Source: Eretmocerus hayati (lineage: Eukaryota; Arthropoda; Insecta; Hymenoptera; Aphelinidae). Taken from it: DNA of 64,000 bases. The position numbers and the translations under genes were made by a program. This document shows, piece by piece, positions 24,006 through 37,000 of the stretch. Location of the stretch: positions 26,326,905 to 26,390,904 of the forward strand of contig CM056743.1 in assembly GCA_029851415.1 (NCBI GenBank), written 5' to 3'. The notes under the pieces were generated by a model, which was given only the letters and a program-made list of their open reading frames with translations, made no database searches and was not told the DNA's origin. Each line of letters starts with the position of its first letter. Position 1 is the first letter of the stretch.

Positions 24006-24690
24006 TGTCAGGCTATTTTTTACGACTGACTGCGATGGGAGAGACAGGAGGATTAAATTTTTGACGAAGTGGTGTACGAAATGTTTGAATTTTTTATAAG
24101 TGTAGGATGATGATGTCGGTGATGTGTGCATGTATGTTTTAGTTGCACTGGATTTTTGGGCGCTGATTATAATTATTGTTGAATGAGGCTTTTGGAGATT
24201 GTAAGGCTTTTTGATGAAACGATGTGGAATTTATGAATCGAGAATTCTGAATAACCAGAAGTTTTGATATATTTTCTGGGGGATTATAGTTCGAGCAAAA
24301 AGCATACTCAATATTATTCATGGAGAAAACTGATATTGTGTGAGTGTATTTTAGGCTTGAGTTTCGATGGCCAACGACTTATAAAGAATTATGTAAGCCA
24401 GAAAACTGGCATAGTCCGAAAATGGAATATTCATTAATCAGTGATTCATTAATAATTCCTGAAAAAGATCAAATGCTTCAATGCTGTTGGTTCAAAATAT
24501 CCTAATTGATTGACTATTGAGTGATTATAAGATTTTCATCACTGCGGATCGTAATTTATCGAAAATGCAAATTGTTTGCACACAGATATGGTGGAGTAAA
24601 AATTCGACGAACTGCGTTGGTGTTTTTTTTTTCTTTCTTTTTTTTCATATCAATTACATCATGTCCATCGAAATTCATCTGAATATATCA
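24006..24690. other. Noncoding, nothing recognised
   Basis: AT-rich sequence up to the left end of the next inverted-repeat element. Confidence 0.5.
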
Positions 24691-25634
24691 TAAGGTAAAT
24701 GTGACTAATATGCCCCCACTCAAGTAATCGAATGTACGAGCCCGCAGATCTTGCCGCGCATTTTTTTCATGTTTGTTACATCGAAATATGAGGAATGAAC
24801 GTTTTGGAACGATCCTAGATGACCTGCGCCTTTTTTAGAACGAAAAAACTGGTTTCGCTACTTTCGACTTCGTTTTGCTATGTCACCAAAAGTTGACGCC
24901 AAAAAAAATTGGCGTCACCAATCGTAAGGTACTTTAGCTCATTCTGTTTGTCTTTGTCGCAACTTCGAAATACTTATCACAGAATTGCGAAATTCTATAT
25001 CCCTAGCCAATTCTACACTTATGTTACTAAAAAAAAGTGCAGTGTTCCTAGTTTGCCCCCACCTTTTTTCCCTGCATATAGAGTGCCTCGTGCAATGATC
25101 GGACCACTTTCATCACTTCTTTCGTCTAGGTTACAGGTTACGTTACAGAGGTTTTAGGTATACATAGCTATATCCAGCAAGGTGGAGCTTTCAACACGCA
25201 CCAGATTCCACGAAATATGCTAAAATTTGGATTTTATATTAAGTTTGAGGTTATGTTCACTTTAATTGATTTAGAATATCTCAAAATGCGACGATTATCG
25301 TCCATTATTACATTACCGTAAGGCTCTGAAACCAAAATCGCTTTTCTTAGAGCTTCAGAACCGCGAAATAACTGAGGGTGCATGTCAGGAACACGTTGTC
25401 AAAAACTTTCAGAACTTCTTTTTTCGCAAAAAAATAAGATAGCTCGGCTCGAATTCCTTGAAATCAAACGTACCCTCGGTCCTTGAAATCAAACGATGAG
25501 TGTACCTTATTGACTCATTTTGGCGGTTTTGAAACAAGATTCAGTATGAATTGAAGTACGTTGGAGAATATTGAGATGGCCAAAACTAGAGCAAAACATA
25601 AGTAGAAAGGACATATTAGGCGCACTCACCTAAT
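24691..25634. mobile_element. Terminal-inverted-repeat element, family R, copy 2 (944 bp)
   Basis: Left end TAAGGTAAATGTGACTAATA; the right end, read back, is TTAGGTGAGTGCGCCTAATA. It aligns in opposite orientation with 5795-7325: TTTTTTCATGTTTGTTACAT near the left and TGGCCATCTCAATATTCTCC (read back) near the right have close counterparts there. It lacks the retrotransposon fragment. A small hairpin TGACGCCAA/TTGGCGTCA lies at 24894-24917. No protein-coding capacity seen. Confidence 0.7.
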
Positions 25635-27116
25635 ATTTAGGAGATGAACTCCAAAGTAATTGAAGAGAGGTCGATGAAGTTATCCTTGACTCTTCTTTAT
25701 ATAACGAGTTTACACAATTATTGTGATGCTTGTGACACAGTATGAGACAAATGCGGGAGTGATTTTTTTGTATGACTAACGATGTTGACGATCTATATCA
25801 GGAAATGCCAGAGCTCGATGTGAAATATCACACCGAGAGTTGAAATAATTGCTAATTTTCTATCATGGTTGGGATCTTTTATTTCTTTAGTAAAAATCTC
25901 ACCCAATAACACGATTCAATTCACTTCAAATTTACGAGTGAAGGAATGACCGAGTGTGCAAACGATCAACGTAAAAATTGAGACGACCCGTCAGAAATGG
26001 CTTCCGAGCAGTCCCAACCGTTTTCAAACGTTTACGCCACTTCTTATAACTGTGCCACCCGCACCAACTCAGCAATCTACACAGGCCATTCAGCATAAAT
26101 GCCACCTCTTGATCGGGAAAAGGGTTCACGCACGAATCTGAAATCGATGTCGAGACCCAATATGCATGAAATGGTAAAAGAGCGCAAAATCGAATGGCCA
26201 ACAAGTATTTTCGCGGCAAATTCAAATATCTATTTGAGCTCTGAGAATTCACATGTAATGCAATTTTCTACGTGCTTATTTTACCAAAAGCATCTCATAT
26301 TTTACTCGACAGTTACACCAATAGCCAAGCTTACAATTCCAAACGAATTTTGCTCGAAAATTCAAGCAAATTGCTGACCATAGTTTAGCAAAGTGAGATG
26401 CATCCTACAGCGGTGCGAAACAAAAATTTTAGCAGCCACGTCCGTTAGACAGAACTCTAACCGTGCATGATCGAAATTTTTGCACATCAACACATTTGAA
26501 GAGCTTTCCACGATCTGAAAATTTCTTTCCTTCCTTGCACGACTGCTAAAGTTGGCTATCTCAGGAAGAAAACGAAAGGAAATTGAAGCAAGATATTCGA
26601 AGAAGATCTTATTACTCGTCTGTGTTGTACATGACTCAGCAAAATGTATAGTCTTACGTTCACTTCGTATAGACTCATATTTCCTCTGACGGAAATTCGA
26701 ATAGAGTTAAACTAGTTTCATATATACCCGTAAAACTGAAGTTTAAGGGGCGTACGATGGCAAAGTAGAACGATTGCCCTGTTGCAGAGTGAATGAGGCG
26801 CAATTAGCCGAAAGTAGGTAAGAGCCGGAAAGTTTGACGTTGACGAGAGTTGGAGATGCAAAATTATTAATGAGGAACTATAGACCGAAGGCATTTACAG
26901 TGTGTGTCACAGGAGAGAAGCTATTGCCTCTGGGGGAATGACAATTATGCAGATAGGCATCGATTTCACATGAAATGTATCACGCGACATTTGATTGACA
27001 TGAATTTCTTCGTCTTATTTCTAATTTAGGATTATAGACTCGGTGGTCTATAAAACTTTGTCTCATCCAATGTAAAATGGGTTTTCACGGTCTTGAAACA
27101 GGCTAGGCGCATCATT
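25635..27116. other. Noncoding stretch
   Basis: A weak inverted pair (TTTTAGCAGCCACG near 26428 and CACGACTGCTAAAG near 26538) was seen but not extended. A 106-codon minus frame at 25932-26252 has no recognisable domain. Confidence 0.4.
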
Positions 27117-27521
27117 AAGGTGCGGACGTAGTCCGCCAAAAGCTCTAAATCCGTTCGGAGTATATGGCGATTTTTACTCAAACAAATGACTTGGGATTCT
27201 ACATGCACCGACAGAATGCATGTCTAAAGGGAGGTACGAAGCCAAATTTGTCAATATCTTACAGAAAAGTATACAGAGAAGGTGGGCACAAATGTCGCCT
27301 GCTAATGAGCGGCAACATACGAAGTCTCGAGTAAACCTCGTCTGGATAGTTTTTTTTTTAGTAAAATTGACATATTTGGCTTCAAAGCCCCTTTCAGACA
27401 TGCATTATGTAGGTGCATGTAAAATTCCAAGTCATTTGGTCGAGTAAAATTCAACTTATCCTTCGAACGGATTCATGCAGGGTTACATTCAATATGGCGG
27501 CCGACTACGGCCTGGCCTCAA
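27117..27521. repeat. Palindrome (foldback repeat), about 190-bp arms
   Basis: The arms meet near 27310. Shared blocks include CAAATGACTTGG, ACATGCACC, AATGCATGTCT, GAAGCCAAAT and, at the outer ends, CGTAGTCCGCC against CGTAGTCGGCCGCC. Because of the symmetry, each strand has a frame of 75 codons with the same beginning (MS-G-EAK-VN) and end (DMH-VGAC-IPSHL-E). No transposase, no clear target duplication. Confidence 0.85.
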
Positions 27522-28359
27522 TTAAAAAATAGTGTAATGCAAGATCAAAGATTTTTTAGCAGTTTGGTAGTCATAAGAAGAATTCCAGACTTTTTAAACT
27601 TCTAATCAGCTTTTTTTTCAAGTACGACTAGGAAATTGATCATTATTTCATATTTTGACCCCTAAATGATGAAAATTTGATGACAAAATGTTTCAATTGT
27701 CAGATATATCACGGAATACAATGCTCACGATCTACTCCACTAAAATACTCTTTGTAAATATAATTCGTCAAAATATAAAACCGTAAAAAATTCCCGTACG
27801 TAACACAGTTTGCAATATCCCCAATACCTTTATCATAGCTACACCAAGCAAATAAAATCCAGCAAAAGCCAGCATTGCAATTTTTTTTTCTTCTCGATCG
27901 CACAGAATACATCAGTTTTTAATAATATGACATCGTCGTCGCGTCGAGGATCGAGACCGATCTCGAGACAGCTCTATATATAAATACCATGCACTGAGTA
28001 TCTCTCGCAAAAGCCAAGCCGCAGAGTCAGCAGTCTGCGAAAAAAGGGCTCACTCCTGTGCAGTGCGCCATCACGACAAAAAAAAAAGAGAATAGGTAAC
28101 AGCCGCGGAAAACGCTCACCCCAACGACTTCCCGCCGCAAAAAATGAAATCCGTCCTTCTCACTCCTTCACCATGTACATGTTATATGCGTCAGATGCGT
28201 GACAGAAACCTTTGTGTCGACGAAATGTAGAAATTTCCTGTCTCACGTCACTATAATACAAGATACAAGTGCGATATATTTGGTTCATATGTGTGCGTAG
28301 ACATAATTGCTTGACGGGGTTTCGTGTGACGACAATTATTATTCGAGGACGTGCAAAGA
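27522..28359. other. Noncoding stretch with a TATA-like site
   Basis: A GC/CpG-rich patch at about 27930-27970 is followed by TATATAAATA (27977-27986). No initiator-like sequence at the expected distance and no downstream coding frame, so a promoter is not claimed. Confidence 0.35.
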
Positions 28360-28380
28360 TTTTTTTTTTTTTTTTTTTTT
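28360..28380. repeat. Poly-T run (T21)
   Basis: Uninterrupted T homopolymer. Confidence 0.9.
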
Positions 28381-28893
28381 GATCCTGATGACGAGAGTGA
28401 AGAAGAGTGGGGAGTATGGGTTATGAGGAGAAAATTTTGGCATCAAAGATTTGGATAATTGGGAAGATATGAAGGGTAGAAATTTCTGATGTGCTGTCTA
28501 GATGGAAGTGTGTATTAGAGACGTTGACGTGGACTGAGACTGGACACGCTTCGTAGCGTCCAATTAAAAGGTCGCGTAATTAGGCTGTTATACGTTGGCT
28601 TCTATATGTATGTTGAGGCGACCGAGGATAGAGACGTGGAGGAGTTTGGTGATGGTGTCCAACAGCTGCTTCTGGGGCTACTATAGTCTGGGAGGAGGAT
28701 CAATGTCATCAACTGTGACGTGAGTCCGTTCTCTGACACGGATGATATTCGTGAGAGATTGGGTGAGGGTGGATGGATATTTCGTGTAGACTTCACGGCC
28801 TTAATCGCGATTTGGTGTACGGTTTCTTGGTTCAGACCAGTCCGACGTTGATGGTTTCTAGTTTAGAATCAAGGGCTAATGAGTGTATGACCG
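28381..28893. other. Noncoding stretch, nothing recognised
   Basis: Slightly GC-richer from about 28500 to 28800, open on the minus strand for 64 Ser-rich codons without similarity to a known family. Confidence 0.4.
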
Positions 28894-29185
28894 TTAACAT
28901 TTTTTTGAGAATTCTGATAAACGAAACAACAAGTGTAGTCAAATGCTAATTTGCGAATGCAATTTTTTTGAAATTTCCATTTGGTCATGACTCGAACCCT
29001 CACATTTCGATTAATGCAACCATAAAAGGGTGAACTTCTTTTTGACTTATTATTCATGCCCTCAGAAAACGAAACGAACAAGAAAAATTGCCGTTGAGAA
29101 TATTCTTTGAGGAGGATGATTAAAAAATGAATTTGTGGAAAATCGAAGGCCCTAATGGCCGGGCCCATCGCAGTGAATGTGTTGA
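28894..29185. mobile_element. Possible piggyBac-like MITE, decayed
   Basis: The right end, read back from 29185, is TCAACACATTCACTGCGATG, close to the ends of the elements at 16327 and 53119 (TTAACnCGTTCrCTGCG). The putative left end TTAACATTTTT at 28894 is a weak match. If it is one element it is 292 bp with TTAA-type targets. Confidence 0.35.
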
Positions 29186-30059
29186 GAGCGGAATTATTAT
29201 TCATACGCTTTTATTGGTACTAAACGTATTACTCAGATAGTAAACCACCTGTAAAATCTCATAACACGATGACATGCAAAGTTTCATGGCATTTTGTTCA
29301 CTAGGAATCGAGGACAACTTGAAGAAAATTTTCCGGTGGGACAGAGCGCGACCTCGACTATTCCGATTTATTCCTCAATAAAAGAATTCTTTGGCATATT
29401 GGCCACGTGTTAACACTTTTGGCCAATATCAGATACTAGGCTACCTGTGGATTGGAATTTCCTGTCGAATGAGCCCTCCCACGCCCGAAAATTCTGAATC
29501 TAGCTCGCAAAAAACTTCAACGAATTTGAGAATCGAGCAGTATAACTTTCCCAGCGAGCCGAAGAACTACAATTTCCTGAAGATATAGAATGAACGTCTG
29601 GGCGTGAAACAACTCATTCGTCCGGAAATACTACGGTGTTTCTTTTAACGTATATTCCTTTTGGGTCGGAAATGTGAGGTTGGAATACTAATGAGACAAA
29701 AATCGGTTCATAATCTCCCATCGTATATGCAGTGCGATCAAAGCGCCATCTATCGGACAAAATATCCGGATCTTCTCCGGACTGGCTCCACTGGAACCTG
29801 ATGGTTTAGGAGTTGGGAGTTTTTTCAGTAACACAGAGAATCAATCAGGATAGTGAGTATATGGCAGCAGTATCCGGTCACCGACTTTTGAATATTGTAC
29901 TTTCAACTTGACGACATCATAGCGGTACGCACACAAGAAGACAAATTTCCCAATGTAAAATTATTCAATGGAGTTAATCATACGTAATAATTACTCACGT
30001 TGCAGCATCCTTGTTTGATATAGTGATAACGCAGGACAAGATTTTTGTATTGTGGTAAG
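29186..30059. other. Noncoding stretch
   Basis: Short frames only. No repeat partner found. A small stem CCGGATCTTCTCCGG lies near 29767. Confidence 0.45.
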
Positions 30060-30082
30060 ACTTACCTGAAAAAAAGAAGATA
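30060..30082 (-). promoter_or_regulatory. Ratchet-like (recursive) splice site
   Basis: On the minus strand TCTTCTTTTTTTCAG is followed directly by GTAAGTC. The pyrimidine tract, CAG and full donor consensus are as good as in known zero-nucleotide exons of long insect introns. The junction lies between 30066 and 30065, about 29 kb upstream (minus sense) of the similar site at 933. Biological use is inferred only. Confidence 0.4.
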
Positions 30083-32692
30083 AATTCTTATGATTACATG
30101 AGATCCATGAAATAGTTGGTAGTTGGATCACATTCAAAGATAAGTTCAAAAGACTATTGAATAGTTTGGGCAGAGCGGTGGTTTGAGGAACATGAAATAT
30201 GCAGGATCTGAGGAAGCACCAGAGCTGCAAATGATTCGCTCAGAACTTTCCCATCGTCTGACTCTTCCCCAATATTTTTGAGCCACGAGTCATCCATTAA
30301 TCGTTCATCTAGCCCTAATTTTAACCAGAGCTTGAAATTTATCTTGAATAAGATCTGGTCAATATTCATCTTAGATATTGGAGTCAGATTCTTTTCAAGA
30401 CTAAGATTGCAAGTATAGAAAAGATTGAATCTCCTCGTTGAAAAGACAGACTGAACACTGGAATATCGTTATGTGCAAGGGTGAGAAAGATTTGTAGATG
30501 CATCCTTATCCTGTCCTGCAAAAATACATCGTCACCATTATGAATAGAAGTTTGACGCAGCAAGAATGATCTAGGCGGAAAACTTCTGTTAAAACACAAC
30601 CAATGCGACCTATTTTCACGCGAATGAACGCATGCATCGTCCATTCCTTCCAAACATCGGCTAAAGCTCTGGCCTCATTATAACGTTTGTATTCAGTGAA
30701 AAGTCGTAGAAGCTTCACCATAACGGGTGACGAGTCAAAGCTCTATCATCATCATCAGAACCAAGTCATAATAATTCAGTGAACTTTGCACTACGTCCAT
30801 CTCTGAATCTCTAAATCAGACACTGCAATACTCATAATCACAAGGAGACTTTTTCATCTGACAAAACTCGCTCTTCTGCTTGCAAGCTCGTTTTTAATAG
30901 TAGAAACCACCATCCACCAGTGAGATGAAAAAAAAGAGATATAGGGACGACGATGACAACATCTCGGTCACCGAAGACGCTACACCGCTGTTTTTACACT
31001 TTGCACAGAGTCAGTCAGTCTCGCAAAATCTAAATATGTACACGCCTCGATATTTTTGCAGCAACCTCTTGCCATATTACTGATGCTACAGTAGATTCAT
31101 GAATCGCCGATGTGACGAATGAATAATCGAGCATTGATGGCGCCACAGAGCTTTTTTTCCTTCCTCAAAAAGCTTGCAAGCTCAAAATTTATGCGTCGCA
31201 TCTATGAGTTTTCTTTTTCTTCTTCTTCTTCATCCACATCGCTCAGATAAAACGGGCCAACGACGCTTTTTTCTCATATTTTCTTCTTTAAAACGTTATA
31301 TACGGTGTATAGTGCATTATACACTCAAAGCTTCTCCTTCAAGAGGCGCGAGATTCTTTGGTTTATAACCTGAATTATTCCACGGGTAATGAAGTACTAT
31401 GCAACAGCAACAGCAGTAACAGTAGAGTCGATGAGCGCAGAGATCAAATCTGGTATTTTAATATGCTCGGAAATCATTATGATGCTTGGAGAGAAAGCTT
31501 GCGGAGGAAAGGTATTATGAAGTACCCGAGCTTGAGCTTGAGCTTTTATTTGGAAAATATGGAGGAGAGAGAGAGAATTGGAAATTGGAGCAGTTGTTGC
31601 AGTCGTTGAGAGGGAATATTGTAAGGGAAAAGGGAGAGGGTAGGATTTTCTCAGAATTGAGCTTGCAGAAGTGGTGATGGTGAGGTAAGGGGAAAAGGGG
31701 AAATCGTTTGTGCGAGCTTAATTGGAAATGTAATTTGATTTCGGGCGATGTTTGCTCCACGCTGCTGTCTGTCAGCTACAGCCCAACCGAGATTCTCTAT
31801 ACATATTATGTGTGTGATTTCAACCGATGGAAATTTTGCCTCGTACTTGTAATTTTAAATTTTAAATGGAAATATTTTCTGGGAATGTGGAAAGGAGAAA
31901 ATTGGCGCGGGTTTGTTTGAAGTGTTATGCCCTCGACAATTAAAGTTTTCAGAAGTCAAAGGGCTTCGAAGTATTTTTTGAATCCAACAAATTGGATGAA
32001 ATTGAAAAATATAAACTCCACTTAGACCAGGTACAGAACATTATTCCTGGTTACGAGATCAATTTTGCACGTTCAAAATGTAGGCAAACACATAAACCGC
32101 AAAATGGTGGTTAAAGATGAATTGTTAACAGCTGTTTGTTGCTTGAAACCAATCAACCAAATAATTGTTCCGATTGTATATATGATTGCTTCCGAGTCCA
32201 ATCAAGATCATCGACTATTTTTCAGCGATTCAAATTATCAGGAGATGGAGAAAAATTCCCAAAAAACTTAGTGAATCGGATTATTCAGAAAATTTGATTG
32301 CTTATCAGGGTGAATTCTGAAATCTTACACTCTCGCCCATAAATTCTGGAATGGTAGACGTATATTCACTGTCCATTCAAAAAAGCGATATCTTGGACTG
32401 CGCATGCGTCGAACAGAATTTCTGGATCATACAATTTGTTCATAATTATTCAATAGTTCTGAACAAAACCTCTCAAAGATGATGAGAAATACATACTAAC
32501 TTTCCAAGTATTTATATAATTTTTGTCAATTTTTTTTTTTAAGTTTCTGGATACTGGTGGAATTGTAGAAAATTTTGGAATTTTTCAATATTATTGATAC
32601 ATCTGCAATTCTGGTAAAAACAGAAACATGGCACTTCTGTGAAGCACATCTCATAGAGCAAAAAAAAATTTCATTTGAGGCTGCTTGTCTGA
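30083..32692. other. Noncoding stretch
   Basis: Four octamer copies (30882, 31177, 31659 and a half match near 31497) cluster in 0.8 kb. The Gly/Glu-rich frames at 31358-31677 reflect a purine-rich patch. No gene recognised. Confidence 0.45.
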
Positions 32693-32861
32693 ATATTTTT
32701 TACGTTCCGCGTGTAAGAACGTGTGAACTATCAAGATGCCATAAACGATGAGTTTCACAGTTTCCGGTGCAGTTTTCGTCGACCTTTAACTTTTAAAAAA
32801 CCTTGACTTTGAGTATTTTGATAGCTCATACCCTTCACACGAAGTACGTAAAAAATCATCG
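32693..32861. repeat. Short inverted repeat
   Basis: ATTTTTTACGTTCCGCGTGT...GTGTGAACTATCAAGAT on the left pairs with ATAGCTCATACCCTTCACAC...TACGTAAAAAAT on the right. Arms are about 45 bases, loop about 75 bases. No target duplication seen. Confidence 0.5.
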
Positions 32862-34014
32862 AAAAATAGCTACGTATAGCATTCTTCCGCTCCATAAAAT
32901 GCCGTTTTCAGAGTTGTCGGATCTTTGTTCGCAAAAATTTTGCAGTTGTAGCAACGAAAAAGAAAAGTCCCAATATTTTTTCACTTTTCACCAGCATCTA
33001 GGACTTTAGAGAAATTGATAAAAATGATTGAAACTTCTGGAAAATCAATATATTTTTTGTTCTTCAATGAGATTTTTCCAAAATACTTCTACGACCTATG
33101 AAGTCTGAGATATCATTATTCTGAGGAAGAGTGATTATTTGCCTACAGTCCCAGAATTCATGGATGGTAAAGTATCCAATGTACATTTAAGCCCAAAAAA
33201 GGATGATGAATAGAATACATGACGAATCCTTAGCAATGACATCATTATTCTCAGAATTTTGAATCCTTATCTCCTAGAAATAATGCTATGATTCATCCCA
33301 TAATTGTCTGATTCCAAACTCAACAAAGTCAGCCATCGAACTTAGGTATCAATTCTACTTGATAACTTCATCTTACACTCAAATATATCCAGAAGTTATG
33401 AAATTCCAAGCACGACACGACCCAAACAGACTAATACGACCATAAATACGACTCGCCCATATCGAGCTTCTCATCAAGTTCCAAAATTCAATACGTCTCT
33501 TCACCACAAGACAGTCTCTTCGTCTCTGTCAAATTTTCGTAACTACCAGATCACCATACTATACGACCACCAACTGATCTTCAATTCAAAGTCACTCAAC
33601 TTCAGAGCCCTTAAACGTTCAACGACGACGACGAAGACGTCTTTACGATATTGACGAATTAATCGTATTTGAACCAATTGGGCGCGTTACACTCAGTCAG
33701 CCATACTCTATCTATCCTAATACCGTCCGATAACGTCATTAAGCCTGATGATTATTCAGCAAGCTCAGCTGAGCTAGTATCAAACATAGATATATAGATA
33801 TATGAGTAAGAGTAAGAGCATATAGGGTATAGGGTTATATATACATATATAGCTCAGAGAGGAAGATCAGGGAATGTAATTCGGAAGGACGTCGAGATAT
33901 GTACGAAGCTATTACTATATTAGACTATTTGAGATAATTAAATAAATCATAAAGGCAGGATACTCATTCTGCATACTTTGGAGGATGAGGAGAGGAGGAT
34001 CGGAAAGATGAGAA
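32862..34014. other. Noncoding, nothing recognised
   Basis: AT-rich with several ATATATA clusters at 33790-33855. No coding support. Confidence 0.5.
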
Positions 34015-34025
34015 GGGGGGGGGGG
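34015..34025. repeat. Poly-G run (G11)
   Basis: Uninterrupted G homopolymer. Confidence 0.9.
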
Positions 34026-37000
34026 ATAATTTAGATTTTATTGCAAATGCCGAGTGAGTAGACGAATGGTGATACATTCGAATCCCATCAGTAGTAATAC
34101 TGAAGGTTTTATATGCGTGCAGGGGCATAAAGCGATCGTATATGTGAGCAATGATTTCATGGGAAAACCAGTGAATCCTTTCAGCAGATATGTATGTTTT
34201 TGCGTATGGTGTTTTTACGAGCTTGCGGAGATATAGCGTTATTGTTATACGTCACAGAATGCGTTCATTGGGTATATTTTGTCTTTTCTGAGTTGACACA
34301 TTCACTGATGTTGGAAGGGGACATTAAAAAAAGCTCTGTTCTGAATATCCATAATGAGTTTTTAGAAAATTTTTAGAATATGCGAAGTTGAATGAAATGA
34401 TGTGGTTATCGACGGAAGGAAATGGTAAGGAATTTGAATGAGTCGATCACGAGCGTGTATTTTGAGTTTAGAAGACAAGGATTTTAGATCAAGTTTAAAA
34501 AAAAATATGACAACAACCGTCATCTCAAAATTTAGTCATCAAGTATCCGCCTCGTGTCACCGAAATTGAAGGAGCACTTTGCTTACAGAGGGCAACTTGA
34601 GAAGAAAAACATACCCCTACTACTGCAAATTATAGTATCAGAAGCTCGATGTATGTAACATTTAAGAGATCACAAATATGCCACGATAAGAATTTTTTTT
34701 TAATTCTCAGTGCTTTTGTGACGATTGAGAAAAGATCGAACCGAAGATTTTCTTTCGTAATCAATTCGGAATGCCAAGATCAACGCTTCTGGGATACACA
34801 GATCCCTCTTTTAGATGTTCTGTCGTTACAGAAAATTTCTAAGATAAAAATTGATTCAACACGAACACTGCTCTTCCTGACCAACAACTGCATTGAATTT
34901 TAAAGCTAAAATCAACGTGATTGTATTCAGAGAAATCGTATCCAAAGTTCTTGAGGGTCTTCCATTAATTAGAATTTCGAGACTTGTTGATCATCGAAAG
35001 CATTGAGAACTAACCACATGCTCTTCATTGTCTCAAAAATTACCCAAGTTAAACAAATCTACGTAAAATATATAAAGTTGGAGATGAAATATATCAAAAA
35101 CTTTCAAGTATACTTTATGATTTTGTCCAACGCACATCTTTATGGAAATAATTTAGCAATCCTGAGTTGGAAATTTTTAAATACGCCAAGGTTGAATGAC
35201 AAATATATCTTTCAAACAAACGATATAACTTATCTCGGCCATTGAACAATGGTTTCACAGCTAGTTTCAAACCACTATAAATGTTCAATCTGTCCACGCT
35301 GCTCATTGACTGGAACACAGATAATGCGAATAAGCCCTTCTACCTAATCTCCACTGCCACCTCACCCTTTTCACCAAAGTTCATATATCCCTCACATATA
35401 CTACCCACTCAACAATGCATTTTACATCACCAGAAAATCTCTTTGAACACTGACCACAGAGAGCATAGTCCAACCTTTAAACTGTTTTTTTACCAGTAAT
35501 TTTTTCAGTATTTATTTCTCAACTCTGAGCAACCCCTTCTTTTCCCTCTCCAACTCTTTGAATCTCAATTTTTTTTTTCAAAGTCCAAGTTTTCCACTCG
35601 AGCGCGAATATTTTGCCCTGTGTGCATTTTGTAAAAGAGCGACATCAAGAGCTCATCTCTCTAGCTTTTTTTACATCAGTAGTTATACAAAGGGGCAAAA
35701 CCGGAAGCTAAAAATGTGAGATAACCACCAACAGAGTCAAAGGGTACCGTGACTCTTTTATGCTTGAATTGTAGAGAGAGATTTGTTACAGAGATTTGCG
35801 AGTGTGATTTTTTGCTGTCATGAGACATTCATTCCTGCTGCTATGATATTTTGTTGTAGATTTGGACGTGGAATTATTGTACTGGGTATTTGTGAAGTGT
35901 GTAGGATCTTTGTGAATAGGTGAACGGTATGGATGGTAGATGCGAAATTTGAAATTTAATAAAGGAACAGATTTGAAAGCTCAACAGTGTATTTATGTGT
36001 GATCCATTTGTGAGGAGGAAAAGTATTCGATGATACGCTTTTTGTCTTTGTACTTGAAGACAAACTCATGCATGATTTTCCGGATTTTTCTTTTTTATGT
36101 CTAACAATTGCCAATTTTGTGAGGGTTATTTGAAAAATCAAAAAAGTGTGATGCTTCAAATTCAGTTGTGTTTCGTATTGAGTGATCTTGTTCGCATTTT
36201 GTGGGCTTCCCATGGTTCAAATTTGAAGATTGGAAACATTCGTGGAAAACCAGCCGTTTCTCATTCATGAATGAATGGTTCTCAATATAGACACCTGACC
36301 TACTTCAAGAAAACACTCCATCCCGGAAGTTTCCTACAAGATAAGCATAGAAGAAAAAATTGGTACTTTTCCGACGCTTCTATGAGCTTTGGATAGTCAT
36401 TGAAGAACTTACAATTCGAATTGGCGCCTTTTAGTACGGCGGTGTTTGCAAATGAGTCACGTGACTCGTCTCATCCGCCAACTGTTTTACAATGATTATT
36501 CATCGAAGGTTTTCATCTTAATAACACATGCAAACCTATTTCCTCGGGAAAAAGTAGCCTCAGAATGAAAAAAAAAGTGAGGCGACAGTTTTCAAATGAT
36601 TGTGGGTAAAAAGTATCATTTTACGTGACACGTGTGCACCCTCCGGTATATTCGATGGCTCCAATTGAAATTCTTGGAAAATTTCAAGTTCAATTCAAAT
36701 CGGTCTCGTAGTCGAAATTTCTGATTATTCGGCTAACCCAATTTTTTCGACAAATATTATCATCATTACTCTGATTTACTTGATAGAAATTTTTGAGACA
36801 CGTCAATTCACCACCAACTTGAAATATATTATAAAATACATCGTGTTTGTAAAATTTGACTAGACGTCGAAACCCATCGCTGCAACTTTGATTTCGATTA
36901 CTTAAAACTATGGTTAATGAAACCTCGAAGAATGTGGAGCATAAACGTAAAAATTTTCCCACAAAAAAATGCAATCACCTGTCAAAAGTGCTGGGCCACG

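Noticed and set aside
27174..27447. Two opposed genes with similar products
   Set aside because: Similarity is explained by the palindrome; both frames are the same DNA read from either arm.
27977..27986. TATA-box core promoter (TATATAAATA)
   Set aside because: No initiator or downstream element at the right distance, no coding sequence after it, and TA-rich strings are common here.
34070..34095. tRNA T-arm-like TTCGAATCCC
   Set aside because: No acceptor stem, D-arm or anticodon arm can be built around it. A similar GGTTCGAATCGG on the minus strand near 17675 also lacks the rest of a tRNA.
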